Shown here: positions 51,966-60,416 of the stretch, one piece after another
How positions within the stretch are numbered: the stretch's first letter is position 1
How the letters are laid out: each line of letters begins with the position of its first letter
Source: JAHBWV01 sp964588385
GTDB taxonomy: Bacteria > Planctomycetota > Phycisphaerae > Phycisphaerales > UBA1924
NCBI GenBank assembly: GCA_964588385.1
Contig: CAZPPG010000007.1
Coordinates: 1-64,000 of the forward strand
Direction: 5' to 3'
DNA: 64,000 bases
Program-made: the position numbers and the translations under genes
Notes under the pieces: model-generated
Databases searched by the model: none
What the model was told of the DNA's origin: nothing
The model's input: the letters and a program-made list of their open reading frames with translations, nothing else

Positions 51966-52841
51966 TCAGCTCTCTCGCCGGCGCGGCGGGGCCGCCCAGT
52001 GCAGGCGTTCGATCAACGTGCTCCAGTAGTCTGCGTGCAGGTTGCGCACGAAGCGAATCTGCCGGTCGTGCTTGCGGAGCACGATTCGGTCGAAGTCCCG
52101 GAGCGGCTCAGAAACCTGACCATCGAGCACGAGAGCGCAGGTCTGGCCTCCCGCCGGCGCGGACGCTCGCAGCATGGACAGTTCGATAACGCTGCTCCCG
52201 GAGACGACGACGGGGCGGAAACTCAGCGAGTGCGGCGCGAGGGGTGTGATGGCCAGCGCGTCGGCATCTGGGGCGAGGATCGGACCGCCCGCGGAGAGGT
52301 TGTAAGCCGTGGATCCGATCGGCGTCGACACGATAAGCCCGTCTCCGCTCACCGAGGGACCGATTCGACCATCGATGGACAGCGAGAGTTCCATCATGTG
52401 CCGCGGGAGTCCGTTCGCGACGACCGCTTCATTGAGGGCGATGCCTCGGAGTCGGGGAGCGGACTGGCCGGGCGAGTAGACCTCCGCGTGCAGCATGGCA
52501 AGCGCCCGAGTCGGCAGCTGACCATCGCCGAAGAGGGCGACCGCCTGATTGCGCAGGGAGTCGAGCGTGAACTCCGCGATATAGCCCAGTCGGCCGAGGT
52601 TCACGCCCAGCAGCGGCAGATCCAGGTCAATGAAGCGACGGGCCTGCGAGAGAAGAGTCCCGTCCCCACCCAGCACGACAATGACATCCGCCTGGCGTGC
52701 CTCCACCGGCACGGGTCCGGGGCATGCATCCTGGCTCCCGACGACCGGTGCGATGGACGCGATGAATGCAGCCACGTCCTTCGCAGCGGCTGTCGCCTCC
52801 GCGCTTCGAGGATTGGTCAGAAGAAGCACGCGTTTGGGCAT
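51966..52841 (-). CDS. nadK: NAD kinase
   Basis: 291 residues from ATG 52841. Makes NADP from NAD and ATP. Motifs: VVLGGDGTLLSQARRF, LGRLGYIAEF, ALNEAVVANG and GDGLIVSTPIGSTAYNLSAG, with PILAPDADALAITPLAPHSL. A TACACT box sits seven bases before the ATG, inside the 28-bp gap after dxs, so nadK may have a second, leaderless transcript. Confidence 0.95.
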   Translation of the reverse strand: MPKRVLLLTNPRSAEATAAAKDVAAFIASIAPVVGSQDACPGPVPVEARQADVIVVLGGDGTLLSQARRFIDLDLPLLGVNLGRLGYIAEFTLDSLRNQAVALFGDGQLPTRALAMLHAEVYSPGQSAPRLRGIALNEAVVANGLPRHMMELSLSIDGRIGPSVSGDGLIVSTPIGSTAYNLSAGGPILAPDADALAITPLAPHSLSFRPVVVSGSSVIELSMLRASAPAGGQTCALVLDGQVSEPLRDFDRIVLRKHDRQIRFVRNLHADYWSTLIERLHWAAPPRRRES

Positions 52842-52848
52842 GGACGTG

Positions 52849-52854
52849 AGTGTA
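52849..52854 (-). promoter_or_regulatory. TACACT -10 box for nadK
   Basis: Minus-strand TACACT followed by seven bases (CACGTCC) and ATG 52841. Confidence 0.55.
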
Positions 52855-52869
52855 CCGCGCCGGGCGGAC

Positions 52870-54918
52870 CTAAACGTTCGTCGCGTTCTCGTGCGCGGCG
52901 GTGAGCCCGCCTCGCTGCGGAGCTTCAATCTGCGCAGCAGCTGCGCGGGGTCGGTCGAGCATCTCTCGCACCAGGCGGCAGATCCCGCCCTGATCCAACC
53001 CGACCTCGGCGAGCTGGGCATTGCGAGAATCCTGCATGATCCAGCCGTCCGGCATGCCGTGGACGCGGACTTGCGACGCGTCCATCCCCATCTCGGAAGC
53101 CGCCTCCAGCACGGCCGCACCGAAACCGCCAATCACGCTGTGGTCTTCCACTGTCAGGATCGGCACATGCTGCTGGATCAACGATTGGATCAGGCGGCGA
53201 TCGACAGGCTTTGCGAACCGGGCGTCGTAGACGGCCACGGCGTAGTCGGGCGCGAGTGCGTCAGCGGCCTCCAAAGCGGCGATTGCGGGTGTGCCGAAGG
53301 CAAGGATCGCCAAGTCCGGCCGCTCGGCCTTTGTCGTGAGCTTGCGGGCGACTCCGAGTTCGAACGGCGCACAAGACGCCGGATCGAGGCGTGCGGACAC
53401 GTTGTCGCGCGGGTAGCGGACGGCCGACAAGCCGTCTTCGTACGTGCGCATGAACTCGAGCGAAGCGAGGAGCGACGCCTCGTCCATCGCGGCCATGAGG
53501 CACGCCCCCGGGAGGGTGCGTAGCAAGGCGATATCACAGAATCCGTGGTGCACCGCCCCGTCGCCGCCGACGAGGCCGGCGCGGTCCAGGCAAAGGCGGA
53601 CCGGAAGGCCCTGCAAAGACGACTCCTGGAACGCCTGATCGAACGCCCGTTGCAGGAATGTGCTGTATACAGCAAAGAACGGCTTAAACCCGGTTTTGGC
53701 GAGGCCTGCCATCATGTCCAGCGCGTGGCTCTCGCATATGCCCACGTCCCAGGAGCGTTCTGGAAAGCGTTCGAGCACCCGGTTGATTCCGGTTCCGTCG
53801 GGCATCGCCGCCGTGCACGCGACAATTCTTGGATCCCGATCCATCAGCGCGACCATGGCCTCGCCGAACGCCGTCGTAAACGAGCGGCCTTCCTTCTTCA
53901 ACTCCACACGGCAACCCTCGGCCACAAGCTCGCCGTCAACGCTGAATGCGGGAGGTGAGTGGAACGTGCTCGCGTCCGATTCGCTGAAGGCGTATCCCTT
54001 GCCCTTGATGGTCTTGACGTGCAGCACCATCGGCCGGTCGAAGTCGCGGGCTTCGCTGAGGAACTCGATCAGCGTGCGGAGGTCATGGCCATCGATCGGG
54101 CCGACGGTGACCAGCCCGAATCGCTCAAACCAGGAATCTTCGGTGACCCAGGCCTTCGTCGCCTCGCCCATGCGGTGGTACGCGTCCTCAAGCACACTCC
54201 CGCCGGGCACGTGCTTCAGGATCCGATGGGCAGATTTCTTGAAATCCCCGTACAGGGTTGAGAGCCGCACACGATCGAAGTACTGCGACACTGCACCCTG
54301 CGGCTTGCTGATGGACATGCCGTTGTCGTTCAACACCACCAGGAACTGGCGATTGAGCGTGCCGGCGTTGTTCAAGCCCTCCATCGCTACACCATTCACG
54401 ATGGATGCATCGCCAATCAGGGTCACCACGCGACGCCCCTCGACGCGGGTCTTGGGGTCAAATGCCTCGGCGTTCAGTGTGTCGCCGCGGGCCATGCCGA
54501 CCGCTGTCGAGATGCCCGTGCCGGCGTGGCCGACGCGGAAGAGGTCGTACGGCGACTCCAGGGGCTCTGGGAAGCCCGCCATGCCCTTGCGTGTCCGGAG
54601 GGCTCCCAGCAGCGGCAGGCGGCCGGTGAGCAGCTTGTGCGGGTAGCACTGGTGCCCGACATCGAACAACAGTCTGTCGTGACCGAAGTCAAAGACATAA
54701 TGGAGAGCAATCGTCAGCTCCACAACCCCGAGATTTGGCGCCAGATGTCCCCCGGTCCGGGAAACCTGCGAGACGATCGCCTCACGGATCTCGGAAGCGA
54801 GCTGTTCTAACTGCTCTATGGTGAGCGTGCGGAGCTCGCGAGGAGAGGTCAGCGTCGGAAGGATTCGTGCCTGGCGTTCGTTCACGTGTCTGCTTTCAAT
54901 GGATTCTGAAAGAATCAT
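52870..54918 (-). CDS. dxs: 1-deoxy-D-xylulose-5-phosphate synthase
   Basis: 682 residues. First enzyme of the MEP isoprenoid route. Thiamine-binding GDASIVNGVAMEGLNN and NDNGMSISKPQGAVSQYF, the histidine-bearing GHQCYPHKLLTGR, IGPIDGHDLRTLIEFL and the transketolase pyrimidine domain with AVYSTFLQRAFDQAFQE and CLDRAGLVGGDGAVHHG. The C-terminal domain ends with VEDHSVIGGFGAAVLEAASE. It lies 50 bp after ispA, so precursor supply genes form one operon. Confidence 0.97.
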   Translation of the reverse strand: MILSESIESRHVNERQARILPTLTSPRELRTLTIEQLEQLASEIREAIVSQVSRTGGHLAPNLGVVELTIALHYVFDFGHDRLLFDVGHQCYPHKLLTGRLPLLGALRTRKGMAGFPEPLESPYDLFRVGHAGTGISTAVGMARGDTLNAEAFDPKTRVEGRRVVTLIGDASIVNGVAMEGLNNAGTLNRQFLVVLNDNGMSISKPQGAVSQYFDRVRLSTLYGDFKKSAHRILKHVPGGSVLEDAYHRMGEATKAWVTEDSWFERFGLVTVGPIDGHDLRTLIEFLSEARDFDRPMVLHVKTIKGKGYAFSESDASTFHSPPAFSVDGELVAEGCRVELKKEGRSFTTAFGEAMVALMDRDPRIVACTAAMPDGTGINRVLERFPERSWDVGICESHALDMMAGLAKTGFKPFFAVYSTFLQRAFDQAFQESSLQGLPVRLCLDRAGLVGGDGAVHHGFCDIALLRTLPGACLMAAMDEASLLASLEFMRTYEDGLSAVRYPRDNVSARLDPASCAPFELGVARKLTTKAERPDLAILAFGTPAIAALEAADALAPDYAVAVYDARFAKPVDRRLIQSLIQQHVPILTVEDHSVIGGFGAAVLEAASEMGMDASQVRVHGMPDGWIMQDSRNAQLAEVGLDQGGICRLVREMLDRPRAAAAQIEAPQRGGLTAAHENATNV

Positions 54919-54968
54919 ATCTCGGTCGATCGCCTTGGGCCACGCGCGGTCCGGGCGGGCGGCATTGA

Positions 54969-55856
54969 CTAGCGATCCCGAGCCGCGAGAGTTCGCGCCA
55001 TTCGCTGAAGCCCCCGGGAGCGAGGACCCAGGGCTTCAACGGCGGTCAGGGCCGTTTGGAGCAACTCGTCCACTCGCCGGCGCGAGCCTTCCACGCCCAG
55101 CACCGAGGGGTACGTGAGCTTTCCGGCCTCAGCGTCCTTCCCGGTGCGTTTGCCCGCCCGTTCTGCGGTCTGCGTGACATCAAGAAGGTCATCGACAATC
55201 TGGAACATCAGCCCGATCGCGTCGGCATAGGTCCGAATAGCGCGGAAGTCGGGATCCGCCTCGACCGATCGAACGTGGCAGCGCGGGACCGTCATCGCGC
55301 CCATGATGCAGGATGCGCGAATCAACGCGCCGGTCTTGCTGCGATGGATCAGCACGACCCGCTCCTCGTCCGTCAATCCAGCCGGCAGGCCGCCGAGCGA
55401 GTCGTAGACCTGTCCTGCGATCATGCCGCTGGTCGCGGCGGTCAACTCCTGCATGATGTTCACGTGGCGCTCCGCCTCGACCCTGAGCTCTCCCAGGGCG
55501 GCGAATGAGAGCGTGAGCAGCGCGTCTCCCGCGAGGATGGCCATGGCCTCTCCGGCGTGTCTGTGGAGCGTCGGGCGACCTCGGCGAAGGTCGTCGTTGT
55601 CCAACGCGGGCAGGTCGTCGTGGACGAGACTGAACGCATGCACCATCTCCACCGCGGCTCCCACCGGCAGCGATTCGCGTCCGTCGCCGCCGAGCGCGAC
55701 CGACGCATGCCACGCGAGAACCGGGCGGACTCGCTTGCCCGGACCGAGAGCCGCGTAACGAATCGCCGCGACCAGCGAGGTGGGGAGAGTCGCTCGAGCG
55801 ACAACGCCGTCGATCTGCTCGTCAACAAGCGTCACAATCTCCGGACTTTCAATCAC
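54969..55856 (-). CDS. ispA: Polyprenyl (farnesyl/geranyl) diphosphate synthase
   Basis: 295 residues from GTG 55856. First aspartate-rich motif LVHDDLPALDNDDLRRGRPT and second FQIVDDLLDVTQT, plus GKRVRPVLAWHASVAL near the N-terminus. Residue before the FARM and chain length type suggest farnesyl or geranylgeranyl product, but that is not provable here. TAGGAT at 55892-55897 on minus may be the -10. Confidence 0.93.
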   Translation of the reverse strand: MIESPEIVTLVDEQIDGVVARATLPTSLVAAIRYAALGPGKRVRPVLAWHASVALGGDGRESLPVGAAVEMVHAFSLVHDDLPALDNDDLRRGRPTLHRHAGEAMAILAGDALLTLSFAALGELRVEAERHVNIMQELTAATSGMIAGQVYDSLGGLPAGLTDEERVVLIHRSKTGALIRASCIMGAMTVPRCHVRSVEADPDFRAIRTYADAIGLMFQIVDDLLDVTQTAERAGKRTGKDAEAGKLTYPSVLGVEGSRRRVDELLQTALTAVEALGPRSRGLQRMARTLAARDR

Positions 55857-55924
55857 GAAAGATGTCCCTCGCGAGCGTTCGGTCGCGTCGAATCCTATGC
55901 CCTGCGCGGGCCGCCGCTCACGGC

Positions 55925-55930
55925 TACCAT
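55925..55930 (+). promoter_or_regulatory. TACCAT -10 box for the ExbB-like gene
   Basis: CGGCTACCAT, then nine bases to ATG 55940. Confidence 0.4.
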
Positions 55931-55939
55931 GCGTGTTCC

Positions 55940-56584
55940 ATGTCCGATGCGATACCCACTCTCCTGCGTTTCTTTGGCGATGGCGGGGTTGTCATGTGGC
56001 CGCTGCTGGGCATGAGCGTTGTCTCGGTGACGCTCTCGCTTGAGCGTGCGTGGTTCTGGTCTCGCACGCACACGGCGCGGCGCGCCAAAGCGCTGCGCTC
56101 GATCTCCAGGCGCGTTCGTGAGGGGGATCTGGGCGGAGCGATGGACATGGCGGAGGCGGACGCGTCCATCTACGGCGCGTTTGCTTCCACGATGATCGCA
56201 GACGCCCGCCGTCGGGCGGACGCAGCGTCGATCGAAGCGCATGGTATCGAGCTTATCGAGCGGGCCCGCCCGAGGATCGAGCGGTTCTCCACCACGCTGT
56301 CAACGATCGTGACCGCGGCGCCGATGCTCGGCATTCTGGGCACGGTGACCGGCATCATCGAGTCGTTTCAGTTGCTGGGCAATGAGCGGGGTGTCACGGA
56401 TCCGACGCTGGTGGCCGGAGGAATCGCCGAGGCCCTGTACACAACCGTGTTCGGCCTCGTCGTCGCGCTGGTCACGCTCTTTCCGTACGTGATGTTCAGG
56501 GGTCAGGCCGAGCGTGCGTTCGGACGGATGGAATCACTGATCGGCGTGATCGCCCAGACCGGCTCAAGCACCCAGCCCTCGTGA
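55940..56584 (+). CDS. MotA/TolQ/ExbB-family proton channel protein (orphan)
   Basis: 214 residues from ATG 55940. Three membrane helices: about 16-34, 118-140 and 163-185. The signature TIVTAAPMLGILGTVTGIIE and GIAEALYTTVFGLVVALVTL matches ExbB/TolQ channel helices. ExbB normally pairs with ExbD, which energises TonB-dependent transport. No exbD or tonB gene follows; the next gene is convergent. Confidence 0.85.
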   Translation: MSDAIPTLLRFFGDGGVVMWPLLGMSVVSVTLSLERAWFWSRTHTARRAKALRSISRRVREGDLGGAMDMAEADASIYGAFASTMIADARRRADAASIEAHGIELIERARPRIERFSTTLSTIVTAAPMLGILGTVTGIIESFQLLGNERGVTDPTLVAGGIAEALYTTVFGLVVALVTLFPYVMFRGQAERAFGRMESLIGVIAQTGSSTQPS

Positions 56585-56660
56585 ACTCCGGCAGTCAGCT
56601 TCGCCCGGATGGACCCGCCACTTCCGCCGTGGACTCATTCGGGCCGGTCGCGTTGCTCCC

Positions 56661-56706
56661 AAAAGAGGCCGGGCCTCCACGTCCCGAAGGAAGCGAGGAG
56701 GCCCGG
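56661..56706 (-). terminator. Rho-independent terminator after the sugar dehydrogenase gene
   Basis: On the minus strand CCGGGCCTCC and GGAGGCCCGG (56669-56678 and 56697-56706 in plus coordinates) form a perfect 10-bp stem with an 18-nt loop, followed by CCTCTTTT. Confidence 0.75.
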
Positions 56707-56753
56707 ATCGGCGCGATTGGATGCTCGAGTTCCGATTCGAGAAGCGGATGGTC

Positions 56754-58184
56754 TCAGACGCAGTAGTCGGTGCCGAAATAATCGAAGAAGTCGAGGAAGT
56801 CTGAAACGTCGACGATCGTATCTCCGTTGATGTCGGTGTCGCCGATCGAGCCGCACGGCCCGGGCTCACCGGAACACGTGCCGAAGTCGTCGAAGAAGTC
56901 GAGGAAATCCAGAACGTCCACCAGCGTGTCGCCGTTGTAATCGGCCGGTGACGGTCCGTTGCGCACGACGCGGAAGATCTCGCCGCCCTGATCGACGATG
57001 TACAGATTGCCCCGGTTGTCTTCGCCGAACGACGTGATGGAGCCGATGGCCGCTGCGCCGGGTGGATCGAGCTCGGTCGTGCGGTCGGTGAACTCTGTCA
57101 CCATTGTGCCCGAGTATCGGAATGACTTGATCCGATTGGAGCAGTAGTCCGCGAAGAAGTACGTGCCGCGGAGGTCGCAGATCGGCCCGCGGTAGACATA
57201 CCCGCCGGTCACCGAGCAGGAGAATCCGTCGGCCGTGTGGTTGTACACGTGGACCGGAAACACCATGGTGGAAGCGGGGGCGCAGCCGGTGGTATTGAAG
57301 GCGTTATTGCCCTCGTAGCACCGCCAACCGTAGTTGCGGCCGCCCGCGTCGCCCGCCGGCTCAAGGTTGATCTCTTCCCAGTTGTTCTGTCCGACGTCAG
57401 CGATCCAAAGGTCACCAGTCACACGGTCAAACGAGTTCCGCCAGTGGTTGCGGAGCCCGTACGCCCAGATCTCATCATCATTCGCATCGGCGACGAACGG
57501 ATTGTCGGAGGGGATCGAATAGAGCTTGTTCGGATCGGCTGGGAACGCATCGTCGTCGGCATTGCCGGGAATGTTGTCGGCGCCGTCGACGTCGATGCGG
57601 AGCATCTTGCCCAGGAGCTGCGCGGTCGTGTCCTGGGCTCTGTTACCCGGGTCGCCGCCAGAGCCGCCGTCGCCCGTCGCGATATACAAATACCCATCTG
57701 GTCCGAAGGACATCCAGCCCCCGTTGTGATTCGAGAACGGCTGAGCGATGGTGAGCACCACCTGCGCCGAGGCGAGGTTCGCGAAGTTCGAGGTCGCCGG
57801 ATCGCCGGTAGCCTGGTAACGGGCGACGATGGTGGTTCCGGCCGAGTTCGTGTAGTACACCCAGAAGTATCCATTGGTCAGGTAGTTGGGATGAAGCGCC
57901 AGGCCCAGCAGTCCCTGCTCACTCCCAGTCGAGACGCCGCTGATCGACAGAAAGGGCGCGGTAAGCAGCGTGTTCGTGTCGAGATTGTAAATTCTGACGC
58001 GTCCGGTCGTGCTCGATCGTTGCTCCACGATGAAGATGCGGGAGTTGTCGCCTCGCGCATGCGTGACGAACAACGGGTTCGAGAGCCCGGTTACGAGGCG
58101 CTCGGTGGTGAGCGGCGTCTGGGCGTGGGTGGGCAGCGACACAAAGCCGGCAAGAAGGCCGGCTGCAAGGGTGAGCGATCGCAT
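56754..58184 (-). CDS. Secreted PQQ-type sugar dehydrogenase with C-terminal dockerin-like repeats
   Basis: 476 residues from ATG 58184, with GGAGG upstream. Signal peptide (1-20, ending PTHAQ). The glucose/sorbosone dehydrogenase beta-propeller has SEQGLLGLALHPNY, HNGGWMSFGPDGYLYIATGD, LLGKMLRIDVDG, DDEIWAYGLRNHWRNSFDRV and ADVGQNNWEEINLEP. The C-terminus has two dockerin-like units (ADYNGDTLVDVLDFLDFFDD and TDINGDTIVDVSDFLDFFDY) joined by a CSGEPGPC linker and ends GTDYCV. The same architecture as in the M36 protease points to shared surface attachment. Confidence 0.88.
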   Translation of the reverse strand: MRSLTLAAGLLAGFVSLPTHAQTPLTTERLVTGLSNPLFVTHARGDNSRIFIVEQRSSTTGRVRIYNLDTNTLLTAPFLSISGVSTGSEQGLLGLALHPNYLTNGYFWVYYTNSAGTTIVARYQATGDPATSNFANLASAQVVLTIAQPFSNHNGGWMSFGPDGYLYIATGDGGSGGDPGNRAQDTTAQLLGKMLRIDVDGADNIPGNADDDAFPADPNKLYSIPSDNPFVADANDDEIWAYGLRNHWRNSFDRVTGDLWIADVGQNNWEEINLEPAGDAGGRNYGWRCYEGNNAFNTTGCAPASTMVFPVHVYNHTADGFSCSVTGGYVYRGPICDLRGTYFFADYCSNRIKSFRYSGTMVTEFTDRTTELDPPGAAAIGSITSFGEDNRGNLYIVDQGGEIFRVVRNGPSPADYNGDTLVDVLDFLDFFDDFGTCSGEPGPCGSIGDTDINGDTIVDVSDFLDFFDYFGTDYCV

Positions 58185-58346
58185 TCGAGAAACCTCCGTC
58201 TCCAAGGGTTGGGGTGAGCCCCCGTCGAGAATGACAGCGTAGCGGCACAGGGGGTTGTGCGGAAGACCTAAACGTCGACGTGCCGAACGCTGCCCGCACG
58301 GATTCTCGGACCTGGCGGGAGGACAGCGTTGAGTTCAAAGTGGTCG

Positions 58347-58802
58347 TTAACCCTCTTGAGATTTGATGAGGGCGAGGATCTCTTCCGGGCTGTTGGCGGC
58401 GTAGATGCGCTGCCGGAAGTCCTCCATCGTCATGAGCCGGCTCACCCGAGCCAAGGCCTGAATATGGTCGCTGGTTCGCTCCGGCGGGCTCGCAAGCAGC
58501 ACGATCAGCCGGACAGGCTGCCCGTCGATGGCCTCGAAATCGAGCGGCGAAGCCGGTTTTCCGATTGCCATGGCCAAGGCCGACATTCCCGCCGCCTTGC
58601 CGTGGGGGATCCCGAGGCCGTGACCGATCCCCGTGGTGCGGGTCTGTTCACGTGTCCAGACCGCGAGTTTCAGAGCCGACGCGTCGCTCACCTTGCCCGC
58701 ACCGGCCAGCACATCGACGAGTTCGTCGATGACGCCCCGTTTGTCGGTGGCGGCGAGTGGAGCGCGGATGCAACTGGGTGAAAGTATGTCGAGCAGGTTC
58801 AT
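58347..58802 (-). CDS. PTS IIA component, PtsN-like
   Basis: 151 residues, EIIA-fructose/nitrogen fold. GIGHGLGIPHGKAAGMSALA carries the phosphorylatable histidine 67 (IPHGK). LIVLLASPPERTSDHIQALA is the second family signature. No sugar permease, HPr or enzyme I is near, so regulatory use (PtsN type) is more likely than transport. A TACACT box lies about 58 bp upstream on minus. Confidence 0.88.
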   Translation of the reverse strand: MNLLDILSPSCIRAPLAATDKRGVIDELVDVLAGAGKVSDASALKLAVWTREQTRTTGIGHGLGIPHGKAAGMSALAMAIGKPASPLDFEAIDGQPVRLIVLLASPPERTSDHIQALARVSRLMTMEDFRQRIYAANSPEEILALIKSQEG

Positions 58803-58930
58803 TCGTCGCTCTTCCCGGAGGCCTGCGCCTCAGGCGAACAGGCGGCTTGCAGTGGGGCAGAGTGTAGACCCCACCCAACACGCGGCCAATCCGGCACGTA
58901 TCCGCATCGCTCGGACTCAGGACAAGCGGC

Positions 58931-60376
58931 TCAGCGGCGTACCAGCAATGCCCAGAAGGAGCCGTCGCGGTACGCATGGGGCGGCTCGCCCGGCAGCCCA
59001 CAGGGCACCGTGTGGGACATCCCCTCGACACCCAGTGAGAATCGAGCCGCGGCGCGAGCCACGAGTTCCTCATTCTCTTCCGGCTCGAGACTGCAGGTGG
59101 AGTAAAGGATCCACCCTCCTGGACGCACCAGCGTCATCGCGAGCTCGAAGATGGACCGTTGGACGTCGAGCAGCCGTGCGGACTGGTCTGTGCCGAACCG
59201 GTGACGGGCTTCGGGACGGCGCGAAAGCACGCCGGTGTTTGAGCAGGGAACGTCGAGCAACGCCAGGTCCGCGCGCCCGGCGCACGTCTGGGCAAGGTCG
59301 CGGGCGTCCACGACCTGCGCACGATTCTGTCCGGAGAGCCCCCGTCGAAGGTCCGCCAGACGCGCCGCGTCGGTGTCTGACGCGAGGATCCGCGCGTGCG
59401 GAAATGTGGCCAGAATCTGGCGAGTCTTTGTCCCACGCCCAGCGCAGACATCCACGATGCGCTCCAGCGAGAGAGCCGCGATAGCGTTCACTGCCTCACC
59501 TGATGCCGAATCTTGGACCCAGATGTCCGGCCGAGACTCCAGCAGCCGATGCAGGGAGAGCCGGTCACCGCTGAATGTGCAGAATCCTGGCACGGAGTGC
59601 GGCTCGACCGCCTCGTCTTCGATGGGGCCGCGCGCGTGGGTGACGTTCAGAATGGTGGGGGGCTGAACCAGGCCATGGAGCGCCAGGTCCCGAGCCCCGA
59701 TCTCACCCATTCGAGAGGCCCATCTGGCCACGAGTTCGCGCGGCATCCCCGTCGAGATCGCCCATCGGTCGATCGGATCCGTTGGGAGCGCTTCGCCCGC
59801 GAGCGCGAGTGCGCCCCCCGAAGCCAGAGGAAGCTCATCGCGTTGATCGTTCCACCCGTCGCGGAGGATCCGCGTGCGCTCGCCGTCGGTGGCCCGAACT
59901 CCTGCGACTCGTCGCAGGACAGCGTTTGTGATGCCAGCCGCCCCGGGTCGCACGCGAGTTTTGGCCCATTCGACGGTACGGTCGATCGCGGCGTGGTCCG
60001 GGATGCGATCCAAGAACAGCAGTTGAACGGACCCGCTGAGCAAAGCAGCCCGCATTCGCGGCTCAAGCTCGGAGGGCTCGCGCATGGCACACACACGAAT
60101 GAGGTGCTCGATGGTGAGCCATCGGCGGACTGCCTGGTCGACAATCGTGTGGGCCAGCGCGGCCTCGCGCGTGTCCAGCCCTTCGACCTTGAGCGGCTCG
60201 GGTGACAGATCCGGGTATCTCGCGGCGAGTCGCGAGAGGTGCCTGATGGCCGCGTCCCGGCCATCTTCCAAGGGCGTTGACGCGGGGAGCGCTACCCCGG
60301 CATTGGCGGGATCAGCGAGACCCGGGCTTGCCGCCGGACCGCGCTTGGAGGACGATAATGGACGGTCCTTTGACAC
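58931..60376 (-). CDS. rsmB: 16S rRNA (cytosine-C5) methyltransferase RsmB
   Basis: 481 residues from GTG 60376. NusB-like N-terminal domain (about 35-170) then a Rossmann methyltransferase: VDVCAGRGTKTRQILATFPH, LLDVPCSNTGVLSRRPEARH (the motif IV cysteine) and ILYSTCSLEPEENEELVARA (catalytic motif VI cysteine). It methylates C967 of 16S rRNA in E. coli. TACAGT ends five bases before the GTG, predicting a leaderless transcript. Divergent from the sensor kinase. Confidence 0.92.
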   Translation of the reverse strand: MSKDRPLSSSKRGPAASPGLADPANAGVALPASTPLEDGRDAAIRHLSRLAARYPDLSPEPLKVEGLDTREAALAHTIVDQAVRRWLTIEHLIRVCAMREPSELEPRMRAALLSGSVQLLFLDRIPDHAAIDRTVEWAKTRVRPGAAGITNAVLRRVAGVRATDGERTRILRDGWNDQRDELPLASGGALALAGEALPTDPIDRWAISTGMPRELVARWASRMGEIGARDLALHGLVQPPTILNVTHARGPIEDEAVEPHSVPGFCTFSGDRLSLHRLLESRPDIWVQDSASGEAVNAIAALSLERIVDVCAGRGTKTRQILATFPHARILASDTDAARLADLRRGLSGQNRAQVVDARDLAQTCAGRADLALLDVPCSNTGVLSRRPEARHRFGTDQSARLLDVQRSIFELAMTLVRPGGWILYSTCSLEPEENEELVARAAARFSLGVEGMSHTVPCGLPGEPPHAYRDGSFWALLVRR

Positions 60377-60381
60377 CCCGC

Positions 60382-60387
60382 ACTGTA
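60382..60387 (-). promoter_or_regulatory. TACAGT -10 box for rsmB
   Basis: Minus-strand CGGCTACAGT, five bases (GCGGG), then GTG 60376. Confidence 0.5.
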
Positions 60388-60416
60388 GCCGTCCGCGCGG
60401 GGAATCCGGAGCTCGT

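Noticed and set aside
57237..58217. Plus-strand frame opposite the sugar dehydrogenase gene
   Set aside because: No start signal or motif; the minus strand carries the full propeller protein.
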